Shown here: positions 4,713 through 5,277 of the stretch, in pieces
Layout: the number at the start of each line of letters is the position of its first letter
How positions within the stretch are numbered: the stretch's first letter is position 1
Assembly: GCA_030643455.1 (NCBI GenBank)
Contig: DAOWLV010000254.1
Coordinates: forward strand, 1-5,277
Length of the DNA: 5,277 bases
Source: Candidatus Krumholzibacteriia bacterium
Lineage (GTDB): Bacteria; Krumholzibacteriota; Krumholzibacteriia; LZORAL124-64-63
Reading direction: 5' to 3'
The notes under the pieces: model-generated
Told to the model about the DNA's origin: nothing
The model's input: the letters and a program-made list of their open reading frames with translations, nothing else
The model's database searches: none
Made by a program: the position numbers and the translations under genes

Positions 4713-4939
4713 CCAGCGAGGATATCGACGTACTGCGAAAGGGTCTGGCCCATGTGGAATTCCGGGAGGTCCCCGGGGCCGGTCACTTCATCTACGAGGA
4801 ACAACCGCGGGCGGTCGCCGAGGCGGTGGGCGATCTGGTCACGAAACTCTCTTCCGGCGGCTTTCCGTCAGTCGGGGCCACCCTCATGCCTGGCGACGAT
4901 GGCGCCGCTCACCTCGTCCAGCCTGGTGACCGCCGCTAG
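4689..4939 (+). pseudogene. Out-of-frame C-terminal part of the alpha/beta-hydrolase gene
   Basis: In the -1 frame relative to 3975 the sequence continues as a typical hydrolase C-terminus: ELTSEDIDVLRKGLAH, then VEFREVPGAGHFIYEEQP with the expected catalytic-triad histidine (GAGH, residue 271 of a restored chain), then a final helix AVAEAVGDLVTKL, ending at TAG 4937-4939. It has no convincing ribosome site of its own. The GTG at 4754 lies inside the fold, so this is a severed piece of the upstream gene and not an independent one. The last 72 bases overlap the opposing metalloenzyme gene, and the final residues after about 4860 look unstructured. Confidence 0.75.
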
Positions 4940-5277
4940 GAACTTCCGCGCCCCATCTCCCCACCCCATCAGCGGAACCGGATTGAGGGTATGCCTCCTG
5001 GTGGTCGCATCCTCCAGATTGCCGTGATCGCTGGTCACAAGGACCAGGGTGCCGGTGCCGAGATCTTCGGAAAGTTCCTCCAGCAATGCCGTCATGAATG
5101 AGTCCAGTTTGACCAATTCCGTGCAGGACCGGTCGATATCCCCGCTGTGGCCCGCCTTGTCCGACTGGAAATACTCGTACAGGGTAAAATCGAGGTCACG
5201 GGATGCTCGGCCCAGGATGCGGCCGGCCTCAGCCGGGGTCAACGGGTCCAGGTCGAACCCGCGCGCCTTCAATTCCG
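4868..5277 (-). CDS. Phosphoglycerate-mutase-like metalloenzyme, C-terminal part (partial)
   Basis: The gene enters from the right edge. About 135 C-terminal residues are visible, ending at the stop complementary to 4868-4870. The order of metal ligands follows cofactor-independent phosphoglycerate mutase and related alkaline-phosphatase-superfamily metalloenzymes. SDKAGH gives Asp and His four residues apart (compare D403/H407 in the Geobacillus enzyme), VTSDHGNLED gives the second-metal Asp-His (compare D444/H445), and HTLNPVPL gives the last His (compare H462). The N-terminal Asp and nucleophile Ser lie outside the window, so the reaction cannot be stated; glycolytic mutase or a related phosphatase/mutase are both open. 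The TTG at 5272 is not a start, because the frame stays open to the edge and the residue is an internal Leu. Its 3' end overlaps the hydrolase reading frame by 72 bp. Confidence 0.85.
   Translation of the reverse strand, partial: ELKARGFDLDPLTPAEAGRILGRASRDLDFTLYEYFQSDKAGHSGDIDRSCTELVKLDSFMTALLEELSEDLGTGTLVLVTSDHGNLEDATTRRHTLNPVPLMGWGDGARKFLAAVTRLDEVSGAIVARHEGGPD

Noticed and set aside
4754..4939. Separate small gene starting at GTG 4754
   Set aside because: Its product is the C-terminal part of the alpha/beta-hydrolase fold, and the same frame extends upstream to the G7 run without a start context.
5270..5272. TTG at 5272 as the start of the metalloenzyme gene
   Set aside because: The frame is open to the window edge and the visible part begins mid-domain, lacking the N-terminal metal ligands.

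Overview
The window is G+C-rich bacterial DNA with dense genes, short spacers, Shine-Dalgarno sites, a sigma-54 (-24/-12) promoter and an enhancer-binding protein. It looks chromosomal, and no insertion sequence, phage gene, CRISPR array, tRNA or rRNA was seen. The taxon cannot be fixed. A Gram-negative-type lineage that uses sigma-54 (Acidobacteriota, deltaproteobacterial groups or a related uncultured phylum) is a guess from gene content.

Layout. (1) 1-268, plus strand: the last 25 codons of a gene, probably an SPFH/Band 7 protein, then a 60-residue Arc-type ribbon-helix-helix protein. (2) 276-2257, minus strand: a two-gene operon read leftward. It holds a PAS-AAA+-Fis sigma-54 activator (869-2257) and a 191-residue single-pass membrane protein of unknown function (276-851). 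It ends in a strong intrinsic terminator at 221-249, which lies inside the coding sequence of the opposing ribbon-helix-helix gene. (3) 2258-2524: a divergent regulatory region with two TGTTGC palindromes beside the activator start, an A+T-rich stretch, a good -24/-12 promoter facing right and a leader hairpin carrying a third TGTTGCAA copy. (4) 2525-2848, plus strand: thioredoxin with a WCGPC active site, followed by two hairpins, the second a likely terminator. (5) 3047-4939, plus strand: a short sulfatase/alkaline-phosphatase-superfamily enzyme, then an alpha/beta-hydrolase-fold protein that lacks the usual nucleophile serine and is broken by a frameshift in a run of seven G. (6) 4868-5277, minus strand: the C-terminal part of a phosphoglycerate-mutase-like metalloenzyme, overlapping the hydrolase tail to tail.

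The central reading is a self-contained module. The PAS-type activator probably binds the palindromes next to its own start and drives the sigma-54 promoter of the divergent thioredoxin gene about 160-175 bp away. Two cysteines seven residues apart in its PAS domain suggest, without proof, a redox-responsive switch. The co-transcribed membrane protein may belong to the same response. This circuit is inferred from layout and motifs.
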